DNA of 64,000 bases from Rubellimicrobium roseum (GTDB taxonomy: Bacteria; Pseudomonadota; Alphaproteobacteria; Rhodobacterales; Rhodobacteraceae). This document shows, piece after piece, positions 23,946-32,041 of this stretch. The stretch covers positions 62,001-126,000 of the forward strand of contig NZ_VDFV01000002.1 in NCBI RefSeq assembly GCF_006152145.1. Reading direction: 5' to 3'. The position numbers and the translations under genes were made by a program. Numbering within the stretch: the stretch's first letter is position 1; each line of letters starts with the position of its first letter. The notes below the pieces were generated by a model, which saw only the letters and a program-made list of their open reading frames with translations, searched no databases and had not been told where the DNA came from.

Positions 23946-26900
23946 GTGGAGGCGAACAAGTTCATCGCGCAGTGGGTGGGTGCTGGTGGAACGGAACGGC
24001 AGAACTCCCAATCCTTCCTCCTCGATCTGTGCGAACTCTTGGGCGTGGACCGGCCAAGCAGCCACACGCAAGGCGACTATGTGTTCGAACGCCCCGTGGT
24101 TCACGAAGAGCGGGGCATCCGCACCACCCGCTTCATCGACCTCTACCACCGGGGTCGCTTCATCCTTGAGTCGAAGCAATCTTCTCTGAGGATCAAGCGC
24201 GGCCCCCCCGACCCCGACCAACCCGACCTCGGCCTGGACGCCTCGGAGGCGCAGGCCCCCCGTGGGACGGCCGAGTGGGACCGGCTCATGGGGCGGGCCT
24301 TCCTTCAGGCCAAGGGCTACGTGGCCGACCTGCCCTCGGACCACCCCGCGCCGCCCTTCCTCATCCTTGTCGACGTGGGCCACGTCATCGAGCTTTACGC
24401 CGACTTCAGCGGACAGGGGCGCAACTATACCCAGTTCCCCGACCGCAACTCGTTCCAGATCACCATGGACCGGCTGCGCGACCCGGAGATGCGCAAGACC
24501 CTGTGCCTTGTCTGGCAGGACCCGGCTGCGCTCAACCCCGCCCGCCGCGCCGCCGAGGTGACGCGCGATGTGGCCGAGCGCTTGGCTCGCGTCGCTGCCC
24601 GGCTGGAGACCCGCCAGAACCCTGGCGAGGTGGCAGGCTTCCTTATGCGCTGCCTCTTCACCATGTTCGCGGAGGACACGGCCCTTCTGCCCAAAGACAG
24701 CTTCCGCAGCCTCCTGCGGGACCTCCTCGACCGGCCCCACGACTTTGTGCCCGCGCTGGAGTCGCTTTGGGCCAACATGGACCGGGGTCACTATGACGGC
24801 TCCCTGGGCGCCAAGCTCCGCCGGTTCAATGGCGGGCTCTTCCGCGACAACACCGCCCTTCCGCTCGACCGCGAGGGCATCGCGGAACTGTCGATTGCCG
24901 CGAGCCGCGACTGGCGCGACGTGGAGCCCGCCATCTTCGGCACGCTGCTGGAGCGCGCCCTTGACCCCCGCGAGCGCTCGCGCCTCGGCGCGCACTACAC
25001 TCCCCGCGCCTATGTGGAGCGGCTGGTGGTCGCCACCGTCATCGACCCTCTGCGGGAGGACTGGGACGACGCGCAGGCCACCATCTCCGAGCGCGTGAAG
25101 GGAGGCGACGAGGCCGGCGCTCTGGCCGAGGCCCGCGCCTTCCACCATAAGCTCTGCACCACGCGCGTCCTCGACCCTGCCTGCGGCACCGGCAACTTCC
25201 TGTATGTCACGCTGGAGCTGATGAAGCGCCTGGAGGGCGAGGTGCTGGAGCGCATCGAGGGACTGGGCGGGCAGGATAGCCTCAAGCTCTCGGGCGAGAC
25301 GGTGGACCCTTCACAGTTCCTGGGGCTGGAGACCAACCCCCGCGCCGCCGCGATTGCCGAGGTGGTGCTCTGGGTCGGCTACCTGAAGTGGCAGCTCCGC
25401 ACCGGGGGCCTATCGGCCATCCCCGATCCGGTCCTGGAGGCCCACCGGAGCATTGAGCAGCGCGACGCTGTTCTGGCCTGGGACGACCGGCGCCCACGCT
25501 TGGGGCCGGATGCCGCCCCGCTCACGGCCTGGGACCGCATCACCATGAAGCCGCATCCCGTGACGGGCCTGCCTGTGCCCGACGGCGACGCGCGCGTGGC
25601 GGCTTACGACTATGTCAAGCCGCGCCGGGCGGACTGGCCCGAGGCCGAGTTCATCGTGGGCAATCCTCCGTTCATCGGCGGCAAGGACATGCGGGCCGAA
25701 CTGGGAGACGGCTATGCCGAGGCGCTCTGGCGCGCGCGGCCCGAGGTGCCGGGCGGGGCCGACTTCGTGATGCAATGGTGGGACGAGGCGGCGCGGCGGC
25801 TGGCGGACACCAAGGGACGGCTGCGGCGCTTCGGCTTTATCACCACCAACAGCATCACCCAAACCTTCAGCCGCCGCGTGGTGGAGCGGCACCTTGGGGG
25901 CAAGGAGCCGCTGTCGCTCGCTTTCGCGGTGGCGGACCACCCCTGGGTCAAAGGCGCGGATCGGGCCAATGTCCGCATCGCCATGACAGTGATGCGCCGG
26001 GGTAAGCGCGAGGGCGTGCTGGGCCGCGTCATCGAGCAAAGCGACCTCGACAGCGACGCGCCCGTGGTCCGGCTGGGATTAGGGCGAGGAACAATCAGCG
26101 CTAGGCTGGCGCTGGGGGCGGACGTGACGGCGGCCGAACCGCTTCTGTCCAACGAAGGACTGTCGAGCCCCGGCGTGAAGCTTCATGGGGCAGGCTTTAT
26201 CGTCACACCTGCACAGGCGCGGGCGCTGGGACTAGGCACCGTGCCGGGCCTGGAACGGCATATCCGCCCCTACCTCAATGGCCGGGACCTCGCCCAACGC
26301 TCGCGCGGCGCGATGGTGATCGATCTTCACGGACTGACTGCCGAGCAGGTTAGGGACCGCTTTCCGTCGGTTTATGAGCACGTCACGGATCATGTGAGGC
26401 CGCACCGAGAGGAGAATAAGCGGGACAGCTACCGCGATAAGTGGTGGGCCTTTGGGGAGCCCCGAGCGGACTTGCGCGCCTTCACGCAAGCGCTGCCTCG
26501 ATTTATCGTGACGGTCGAGACAACCCGTCACCGGCTCTTCCGCTTTCTGCCTACTGGAACGCTGCCGGACAACATGCTTGTCACTGTTGGCCTCAGCGAC
26601 GCGGTTGCACTGGCGTTACTGTCCTCTCGCGTTCATGTCGGCTGGGCGATTGCGGCGGGTGGCTGGCTCGGGGTTGGCAACGATCCGCGTTACAGCAAGA
26701 CAAAGACTTTTGATCCCTTCCCTTTGCCTACACTCCTAACGGATCCTATGCCCGACGGTCATGCCGCCGCTCTTCGCGACCGCCTGCGCGACATTGGCGA
26801 GCGCCTGGAGGCCTTCCGCTCCGAGCGGCTAGCAGCTCTCCCCCAACTCACCTTGACGGACCTCTATAACCTTCTGGAGCGCTGCCGGGAGGCGTTTAAC

Positions 26901-27494
26901 GGCGGCCCGCACCTCTCGGACGAGGAGCGCGAGGACCACGCCCGCGCCCATATTTCGATCTTAGCCGAGCTTCACGACGACCTCGACCGCGCGGCGCTGG
27001 GCGCCTGGGGCTGGGACGAACTCGCCCCCGCTCTGGTGGGCCGACCCGGCGCGACGCTCCCCAGCGACCTCAAGTCGCCCGAGCAGGAGGAGGCCGAGAA
27101 CGAACTGCTGGCCCGCCTCGTCGCGCTCAACGCCGAGCGCCGGGCCGAGGAGGCGCGCGGCCAAGTCCGTTGGCTTCGCCCGGCCTATCAGGCACCTCGC
27201 TTGGGCGCCAAGGTTCCCGGCGCCGAGCAGCAGCGCGAGATGGAGGTGCCCCTTCCTGCCAACCTGCCTGACTCGCGTGCGTGGCCCGACGAGCCCCGTC
27301 ACCAGTTCTCCGAGGTGCGCGTGCTGCTGGAGGAGGCCGTGGTTGCGCTGTCGCCCGAGGATGTGGCCCGCGCTTTCAAGGGTCGCCTGACCCCCAAGCG
27401 CCGCGAGCGCGTGCGAGAAGTGCTTACCATCATGGCAGATCTGGGCATCGCGAGGCGAGCCGAAGGAGCTGGCCTATTTGCCGCCCGTCGGTAA
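23946..27494 (+). CDS. MmeI-like single-chain (Type IIL) restriction-modification enzyme
   Basis: 1182-residue protein combining nuclease, N6-adenine methyltransferase and target recognition in one chain. Nuclease motif Asp65-X9-Glu75-Ser-Lys77 (FIDLYHRGRFILESKQ) matches the D-X9-ExK of MmeI. A helical spacer (about 200-370) precedes the methyltransferase: motif I DPACGTGNF at 410-418 and motif IV NPPF at 573-576. The region from about 720 to 900 is the likely target-recognition domain, followed by a helical C-terminal domain. GTG start at 23946 with GGAGGG upstream. A solitary modifying methylase is the alternative if the nuclease is inactive. Confidence 0.88.
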   Translation: MEANKFIAQWVGAGGTERQNSQSFLLDLCELLGVDRPSSHTQGDYVFERPVVHEERGIRTTRFIDLYHRGRFILESKQSSLRIKRGPPDPDQPDLGLDASEAQAPRGTAEWDRLMGRAFLQAKGYVADLPSDHPAPPFLILVDVGHVIELYADFSGQGRNYTQFPDRNSFQITMDRLRDPEMRKTLCLVWQDPAALNPARRAAEVTRDVAERLARVAARLETRQNPGEVAGFLMRCLFTMFAEDTALLPKDSFRSLLRDLLDRPHDFVPALESLWANMDRGHYDGSLGAKLRRFNGGLFRDNTALPLDREGIAELSIAASRDWRDVEPAIFGTLLERALDPRERSRLGAHYTPRAYVERLVVATVIDPLREDWDDAQATISERVKGGDEAGALAEARAFHHKLCTTRVLDPACGTGNFLYVTLELMKRLEGEVLERIEGLGGQDSLKLSGETVDPSQFLGLETNPRAAAIAEVVLWVGYLKWQLRTGGLSAIPDPVLEAHRSIEQRDAVLAWDDRRPRLGPDAAPLTAWDRITMKPHPVTGLPVPDGDARVAAYDYVKPRRADWPEAEFIVGNPPFIGGKDMRAELGDGYAEALWRARPEVPGGADFVMQWWDEAARRLADTKGRLRRFGFITTNSITQTFSRRVVERHLGGKEPLSLAFAVADHPWVKGADRANVRIAMTVMRRGKREGVLGRVIEQSDLDSDAPVVRLGLGRGTISARLALGADVTAAEPLLSNEGLSSPGVKLHGAGFIVTPAQARALGLGTVPGLERHIRPYLNGRDLAQRSRGAMVIDLHGLTAEQVRDRFPSVYEHVTDHVRPHREENKRDSYRDKWWAFGEPRADLRAFTQALPRFIVTVETTRHRLFRFLPTGTLPDNMLVTVGLSDAVALALLSSRVHVGWAIAAGGWLGVGNDPRYSKTKTFDPFPLPTLLTDPMPDGHAAALRDRLRDIGERLEAFRSERLAALPQLTLTDLYNLLERCREAFNGGPHLSDEEREDHARAHISILAELHDDLDRAALGAWGWDELAPALVGRPGATLPSDLKSPEQEEAENELLARLVALNAERRAEEARGQVRWLRPAYQAPRLGAKVPGAEQQREMEVPLPANLPDSRAWPDEPRHQFSEVRVLLEEAVVALSPEDVARAFKGRLTPKRRERVREVLTIMADLGIARRAEGAGLFAARR

Positions 27495-27695
27495 GGCATG
27501 GCCAGGACAGCGCCAAATCGTCCGACAGACACAGCGACGATGTATTGTGCGACGTCAGAGCAAGCCTGCCATCCTTGGCTTGGCGATCTGTCCGCACGGT
27601 CTGCCGCCGCACCCAACCGTATGCCCGTAGGGGGTGCGCCCAAAGGCACGCGGCGTTGCACCGCAATGGCAAGCCGGAAGCCCGAACGCAAACAA

Positions 27696-27713
27696 GCCCC
27701 CGTTTCCGAGGGC
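27696..27713 (-). terminator. Rho-independent terminator of the leftward small-gene operon
   Basis: On the minus strand a 7-bp stem GCCCTCG / CGGGGGC (one G-U pair) caps with GAAA and is followed by TTGTTTG. It lies 36 bases after the stop of the 160-residue protein. The rest of 27495-27748 shows no gene. Confidence 0.65.
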
Positions 27714-27748
27714 CTGTGTCTGGTCGACTCACGTTGTGCGCCGGACGG

Positions 27749-28231
27749 TCAACCGGCCATCCGGTGCGCCTGCACACCTGCTTTCCAGCCCTCGAGGGCC
27801 TGCTCCAGCGGGATGCCTTGTTCTAGTCTGGCTTTGACGGCGTCGTGCAAAAGCCGCACCTCCACATCATCGAACTGCTTCAGAGCGTTGGTGAACTCCT
27901 TCTCCTTGAGTGTCGCCCGGCGAAAGACGGCTGCCATTCCCTTCACCTCGCCGGAGATGAGCCAGTCGAGCGAGACGCCCGAGTCGAGCATCCAGTCGAG
28001 GAGAGCATCGGTCATGAGGGGCCCACCCGCCGGGTCCTCCTCGTCGTAGGTCAGAGTTGGAGGCGTCAGGCCAAACCAGTCGCAGCAGGCGGCGATACGC
28101 CCCTCGATGGTGGACAGGTCGGGCTCGCCCGTCGCTACAGCCGAAGCTGCGACAGACTGAGCCACGAAGGTGGATGCGAGCATGGCAGGGGCGGCGCTCA
28201 GAAGGGCACGGCGCGTGGTAAGCATGGTCAT
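27749..28231 (-). CDS. Twin-arginine small protein A of the element
   Basis: 160 residues from MTMLTTRRALLSAAPAMLAS: a twin-arginine motif, a hydrophobic stretch and an A-x-A-like site suggest a Tat-type signal. The mature part is acidic and helical (ALLDWMLDSGVSLDWLISGE, then VRLLHDAVKARLEQG). Start overlaps the upstream gene as ATGA, so the pair is translationally coupled. No family recognised. The DWLISGE segment resembles a motif near the end of some phage helix-turn-helix proteins, so a cytoplasmic role is possible. Confidence 0.6.
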   Translation of the reverse strand: MTMLTTRRALLSAAPAMLASTFVAQSVAASAVATGEPDLSTIEGRIAACCDWFGLTPPTLTYDEEDPAGGPLMTDALLDWMLDSGVSLDWLISGEVKGMAAVFRRATLKEKEFTNALKQFDDVEVRLLHDAVKARLEQGIPLEQALEGWKAGVQAHRMAG

Positions 28232-28584
28232 TGCAGCACTCCCGCCACGAGGGTTTCGCACTCAAGGCAGATGGACTCAGGCAGGGCCCATTCGCCCCGG
28301 CCGGAGCACACGGCCACCTTCGCCGCCAGATCCTCAAGGCAGGTCACCGGCGCGTCGGCAATGGCGTGCTCCAGATCGACGGCGACGTCCACGAGGGCGG
28401 TGAACTCCTCCTCGGGCATGTCGCGGGGGGCGGCATCGGAAAGGGCGCGGGCCTCTTTCCACTGGCGGTAGAGGCTTAGGATGGCTGTGTCCGTGGTGGA
28501 CTGCACGGAGGCGGCCAGGACGGCAGGCATGGCAAGGGCCGGAGCCGCCCGCAGGAGCGAGCGACGGGTGATCGGGGCAGTCAT
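28228..28584 (-). CDS. Twin-arginine small protein B of the element
   Basis: 118 residues with an N-terminus MTAPITRRSLLRAAPALAMP very similar in plan to protein A: twin arginine, hydrophobic core, then a mostly helical acidic domain with four cysteines (VTCLED, AVCSGRG, ICLECETL). Co-translated with protein A through an ATGA overlap. Unknown function; the shared signal and coupling suggest a two-component exported pair. Confidence 0.6.
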   Translation of the reverse strand: MTAPITRRSLLRAAPALAMPAVLAASVQSTTDTAILSLYRQWKEARALSDAAPRDMPEEEFTALVDVAVDLEHAIADAPVTCLEDLAAKVAVCSGRGEWALPESICLECETLVAGVLQ

Positions 28585-28661
28585 GTCGGATGTCTCCTCA
28601 GTCTTCAGGATGGTTCATGGGCAGGCAGCACACAGGCGGGCTGCCCATGATTGCTGGCAGG

Positions 28662-28976
28662 TCAAGCGGCCATGGCTTCTGCGTCGCGGAGGGTGAGGCG
28701 GAGAGTACCGAGGCGCTGAATCCCCGCCCAGCCAAGGCGGTCGGTGTTCTCCAGATCTTCGACCTCGGCGCGGATCACATGGGCCGGGCGGGACAGCTTG
28801 GCCGCCATCTGAGCCTCATAGGCGAGGATGCCGCGCTCGTTAGCCCAAGCCGCTTTGAGGGCTTCGGACAGGTATTGCGCGGGCTTGCCGGTGCGGCGCG
28901 CCCAAGCGGTATGTCGAGCCCAGGCCCAAGCGAAAGCCATCAAACGGCGACGGTCGATTTTGGGTGTGCTGGCCAT
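28662..28976 (-). CDS. Hypothetical small phage-type protein
   Basis: 104 residues: a basic Trp-rich N-terminal half (RRRLMAFAWAWARHTAWARR) and a helical C-terminal half. It is first in the leftward small-gene unit, transcribed from the operator-controlled promoter shared with the XRE gene. Probably expressed when the XRE repressor is lifted. No family recognised. Confidence 0.6.
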   Translation of the reverse strand: MASTPKIDRRRLMAFAWAWARHTAWARRTGKPAQYLSEALKAAWANERGILAYEAQMAAKLSRPAHVIRAEVEDLENTDRLGWAGIQRLGTLRLTLRDAEAMAA

Positions 28977-29016
28977 CAGGACTTCCCTTTCGCTCGTGTG
29001 ATGTCATATACATGAA

Positions 29017-29034
29017 ACAGGCAACATTGCCTGT
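29017..29034. promoter_or_regulatory. Operator between XRE regulator and the leftward operon
   Basis: An 18-bp palindrome ACAGGCAA-CA-TTGCCTGT with perfect 8-bp arms, plus a half-site ACAGGCGA at 29044-29051. On the minus strand TTGACA (29037-29032) overlaps its edge as a -35, so the palindrome fills the promoter spacer. This is the classic layout of a phage repressor site; the adjacent XRE protein is the obvious ligand. Confidence 0.65.
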
Positions 29035-29064
29035 CAACATCAAACAGGCGAGGTCGCCGAAATA

Positions 29065-29334
29065 ATGTCTATCACGGCACGGCAGGCGACGGCGGCGAGG
29101 GCGGCACTGGGGATCACCCGGGAGGAACTGGCTGCCGCTGCGAAGGTGGGTGTTCGCACCATCACGGACTTCGAGCGGGGCGCGCGGGAGCCCATCGCTG
29201 CCACGCGGGGCGCGCTGCAAGCCGTCTTGGAGGCCCGAGGGGTGGAGTTCCTGCCCGATGGCGGGGTGAGGGTATCAGGGGCCGTATTGGCCGCCCTGGA
29301 CGAGCGCAAAGGCAAGGGCGACGCGGCCGAATGA
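29065..29334 (+). CDS. XRE-family transcriptional regulator
   Basis: 89-residue Cro/CI-type DNA-binding protein. The helix-turn-helix spans about residues 18-40 (ITREELAAAAKVGVRTITDFERG) followed by ALQAVLEARGVEFLPDGGVRV, the usual extended end of this XRE subgroup. There is no ligand or cleavage domain. Divergent from the leftward operon over a clear operator, so it probably holds a lysogeny-type switch. Confidence 0.88.
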   Translation: MSITARQATAARAALGITREELAAAAKVGVRTITDFERGAREPIAATRGALQAVLEARGVEFLPDGGVRVSGAVLAALDERKGKGDAAE

Positions 29335-29633
29335 TCTGGAAGCGTAGCACTCGCGACTGGCGCCTTCCCGCAGAGGACGACACGAGCCCCAGGGCGGATC
29401 TGCTGCGGGCCATCCGCATGGTCGAGAAGGAGCAGACCGGGGTTACCTGGAGCGGCTTAGGCTGCGCGGGCCTTGCGATCTGGCGCTACGAGGAGTCCCT
29501 CGGCACGACCGGAGCGCTATTGGTGATGATGGGCGTGATTGCGCTGATCTCCATCCACAACCAAGTCAGCGCGCTTCGAATTGACGGCTTTAAACGCGAA
29601 CTGCGCAGCCTCCCACCGAAGTGGCCGTCGTGA
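29331..29633 (+). CDS. Small membrane protein coupled to the XRE gene
   Basis: 100 residues with two hydrophobic stretches (about 43-50, weak, and 62-79, ALLVMMGVIALISIHNQV) and charged tails. It starts inside the XRE stop (ATGA overlap), so the two are made together. Function unknown; a membrane partner that modulates the regulator or an exclusion-type protein are possibilities. Confidence 0.6.
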   Translation: MIWKRSTRDWRLPAEDDTSPRADLLRAIRMVEKEQTGVTWSGLGCAGLAIWRYEESLGTTGALLVMMGVIALISIHNQVSALRIDGFKRELRSLPPKWPS

Positions 29634-29657
29634 AGGACGCCCCGCCAGCCGCTCAGG

Positions 29658-30011
29658 TCATCTGCAGAACATGGTCGAGGTCGAGATGGACCAGCGGTAG
29701 CCCTGCTGATCGACGCCGCGCGATCCCAACGGCCCAGGTCCGTATGAAATGTCGAGTTCGATTACGCTGGCCTGCCCACTCCCCCAGAAGATGACGACAT
29801 ACGTGCTGTAGGGCGTGTAGCTGAGGCTGCCGGTCTCCCGGTTCAGATCCGACCCGCTCAGGATGTTGGCCTCAACGCGATACTTCGCCCCCGTGCCGAC
29901 ATACTCGGCGCAGACCTCCACAACTTGGACGGCTGCGGCGGCAGAGACAGGCGCATCGAGGAAAGCTCCGGCGACGAGGGCTCGGAGCATAGCATGGGGA
30001 GAGCGGGGCAT
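29658..30011 (-). CDS. Small secreted protein of the element
   Basis: 117 residues from MPRSPHAMLRALVAGAFLD, with a Sec-type signal ending near SAAAA. The mature part is beta-rich (YRVEANILSG, YSTYVVIFWGSGQASVIELDISYG) and has two cysteines, one near each end, that could pair. No homologue recognised. Convergent with the membrane-protein gene. Confidence 0.5.
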   Translation of the reverse strand: MPRSPHAMLRALVAGAFLDAPVSAAAAVQVVEVCAEYVGTGAKYRVEANILSGSDLNRETGSLSYTPYSTYVVIFWGSGQASVIELDISYGPGPLGSRGVDQQGYRWSISTSTMFCR

Positions 30012-30146
30012 GGTGCGACTCGGTGGTGGGGCTTGCCTCACCCTCTTGCCGTCGATCACGCGGGGCAAGTGGAAGAGGACGCCGTTTTCCGGTGTTATTG
30101 GAACCGGCGCAGGGCCTCGCGATGACAGTGGCGTGGTGACTTCACC

Positions 30147-30224
30147 TAAATCGGGCGGCAGCCTGACCGGGGATAAATCGGCGTTGTGATGGCGACCGGA
30201 AGTAAATCGGCCCAGCCGGTCGCC
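30147..30224. repeat. TAAATCGG repeats and a 9-bp inverted repeat
   Basis: TAAATCGG occurs at 30147-30154, 30174-30181 and 30203-30210 (spacing 27 and 29). The last two sit in a longer unit GACCGG-N3-TAAATCGG. The third copy lies in the loop of a perfect inverted repeat GGCGACCGG (30191-30199) / CCGGTCGCC (30216-30224). It lies just beyond the ejection-protein operon, so it may be its terminator, a protein-binding array, or the relic end of an IS21-like element. Confidence 0.5.
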
Positions 30225-30241
30225 AGGAGCCTCACCGAGGC

Positions 30242-32041
30242 TTAGCGGCCGCCACGCAGGTAGTTGGTCGTCGCGATGGGCGTAGCCCCCTGGGAGAGGG
30301 CTGCGAGCGCATTGGGCTGGCGCTGGAAAGCATCGAGCGTCGCCCGCGAGGCATCATCCAGTCCCACCATGAGGGGCAGCGCCCGCGCCTGTCCGCGCAC
30401 CGTGGCATCAGCGATGGCCTGCGCTCCAGAAGCCATCACTGGCAAGGCAGCGGCAATGGGTCCGGCGCCCCCGAAGCCCACCCCCGCCGTCGCAGCCCAC
30501 CCCTGGAGGCTCTTGGGTGAGAACAGGTCGGCAAAGCCCCGCAGCGCCCGCACGGCATTGGTGCCCCGGGCGATCTCCCGCATGGCCTGACGCTCGACGT
30601 CGTTGAAGCCGCGCAGGTTGCGAGGGTTGCGGATGAACGTGCGGAAACGGCTCGCGAGCGCCGCCTCGAAGCCACCCTGAGCGTTGCTTGCGTCCTCGAT
30701 GATCGTCTCTACGCGCTCCAGGCGGCGGGCACGCCCCCAGATCTCGCGGGCCAGACGCAGGGGCTCGCTGTCATCCCCCAATCCCTCGATCACGTCGTCA
30801 ATGTGGTCGATGACGAGGCTTGCCAGCCGGCGCTCGTCAGGCTCGATGGATCGGGCGACGACACCCGCCACGCGACGGGCCAGTTCCAGGCGCCCGAGGC
30901 CCTGATCCCCCGAAGCGACCTCCTGCAACTCGTCCAGCGCGACGCCAAGGCGGGGATGCAAGCGCGGATGGTAGCCCTCCTGACGCACCGCATCGGCAGT
31001 GTCGGTGGCGAGCTGCGCCAGCCGGGACTGAGGCACGACCACACCCGAGGCGTCGGACGCGTCATAGAGGCTCTGGGCTGTCGACTTGAGCCCTGCCACG
31101 GTCTCGGCCGCCGGCGTGCCCTGGAGCGCCTGAGCGGCCCGCAGGAAGCCCTGTCCGATGCCGGTGATCGCCGCAGCCCCGACGCCGCCCGTGACGGCTC
31201 CCAAGGCCGCTCCGAGCGTCCGGTCGTCCACCGTTTCGTCCAGGCCACCGACACCGTCCATGGCGCCGTACATGCCCCCTGTGGTCGCACCCACGCCCGC
31301 CGCGCGGCCAATGCGAGCCAAGGAGCCGACGCCACCATTGATGACGCGGGCCGCAAGGCCGCCCGGCCCGACGAGGCCCCCGCCGATCTCCGCCGCAATG
31401 GCCAGCCCAGGGCGCTGATCCCAAAGTTGCTCCTCCTGCTCGCGATAGAAGTCGCGCCGCTCCTCGTAGGAGCCCCGGCCCAGAAGTTCATCCACGCGCC
31501 CGGCGGCCTCGTCACCCACCAAGCCGAAGGTCATCGCCTCGCCGGCCTTGTTCAGCGCAGCACCGATGGCCTCGCCTGCATTCAGCGTGGTCGGGTCGTT
31601 GTCGCCCCACAGGAAGCCCCGTGCCTCGCGCCCGGCGCTTGCCAGCCAGTTGCGGGCCTCCGGACTGACCGGCAGGGACGTTCCCGGGGCAAAGGGCACC
31701 ACACCCTCCCCAGCGGCGGCACGGGCCGACAAAGCCCATTCCGGCACGTCTTCTGGCGCGGGGATCGGCAGGCCATTGGCGTCATACGCCACACCTTCGT
31801 CAGGGTCGGACGGCAACGCGGCCGAAGACTGGGGGGCGTTGGCTTCCGGCGCAGCGCTACGGACCGGAGGCATCTGCCCGACCGGCATGTCCAGGCGGGG
31901 GTCCTGACTGGGTTGCGGCTCGCGCGTTACGGCGCCTTGACGCGCAGCCTGCGCCATTCGGGCGAGGCGCTGGGCCGAGGCGGTGTCCCCGGCTTCATGC
32001 GCGTTGCGAAGGGCGCGGATGATCTGGTCATAGTCGGCCAT
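30242..32041 (-). CDS. Putative phage ejection / internal virion protein (large)
   Basis: 599 residues. Begins with the repeat-like helix IIRALRNAHEAGDTASAQRLA seen in many podovirus-type ejection proteins, then a Pro/Ala-rich linker, and a long Gly/Ala-rich amphipathic central region (about 220-310) that could insert into membrane. The C-terminal half is helical. Such proteins leave the virion and help DNA enter the cell. No lytic or enzymatic motif was seen. Start overlaps the upstream gene end by one base. Confidence 0.6.
   Translation of the reverse strand: MADYDQIIRALRNAHEAGDTASAQRLARMAQAARQGAVTREPQPSQDPRLDMPVGQMPPVRSAAPEANAPQSSAALPSDPDEGVAYDANGLPIPAPEDVPEWALSARAAAGEGVVPFAPGTSLPVSPEARNWLASAGREARGFLWGDNDPTTLNAGEAIGAALNKAGEAMTFGLVGDEAAGRVDELLGRGSYEERRDFYREQEEQLWDQRPGLAIAAEIGGGLVGPGGLAARVINGGVGSLARIGRAAGVGATTGGMYGAMDGVGGLDETVDDRTLGAALGAVTGGVGAAAITGIGQGFLRAAQALQGTPAAETVAGLKSTAQSLYDASDASGVVVPQSRLAQLATDTADAVRQEGYHPRLHPRLGVALDELQEVASGDQGLGRLELARRVAGVVARSIEPDERRLASLVIDHIDDVIEGLGDDSEPLRLAREIWGRARRLERVETIIEDASNAQGGFEAALASRFRTFIRNPRNLRGFNDVERQAMREIARGTNAVRALRGFADLFSPKSLQGWAATAGVGFGGAGPIAAALPVMASGAQAIADATVRGQARALPLMVGLDDASRATLDAFQRQPNALAALSQGATPIATTNYLRGGR

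Noticed and set aside
23691-25148. 485-codon minus-strand frame over the start of the MmeI-like gene
   Set aside because: Antisense shadow; the plus strand carries the nuclease motif and the MmeI-like N-terminal half, with strong coding character.
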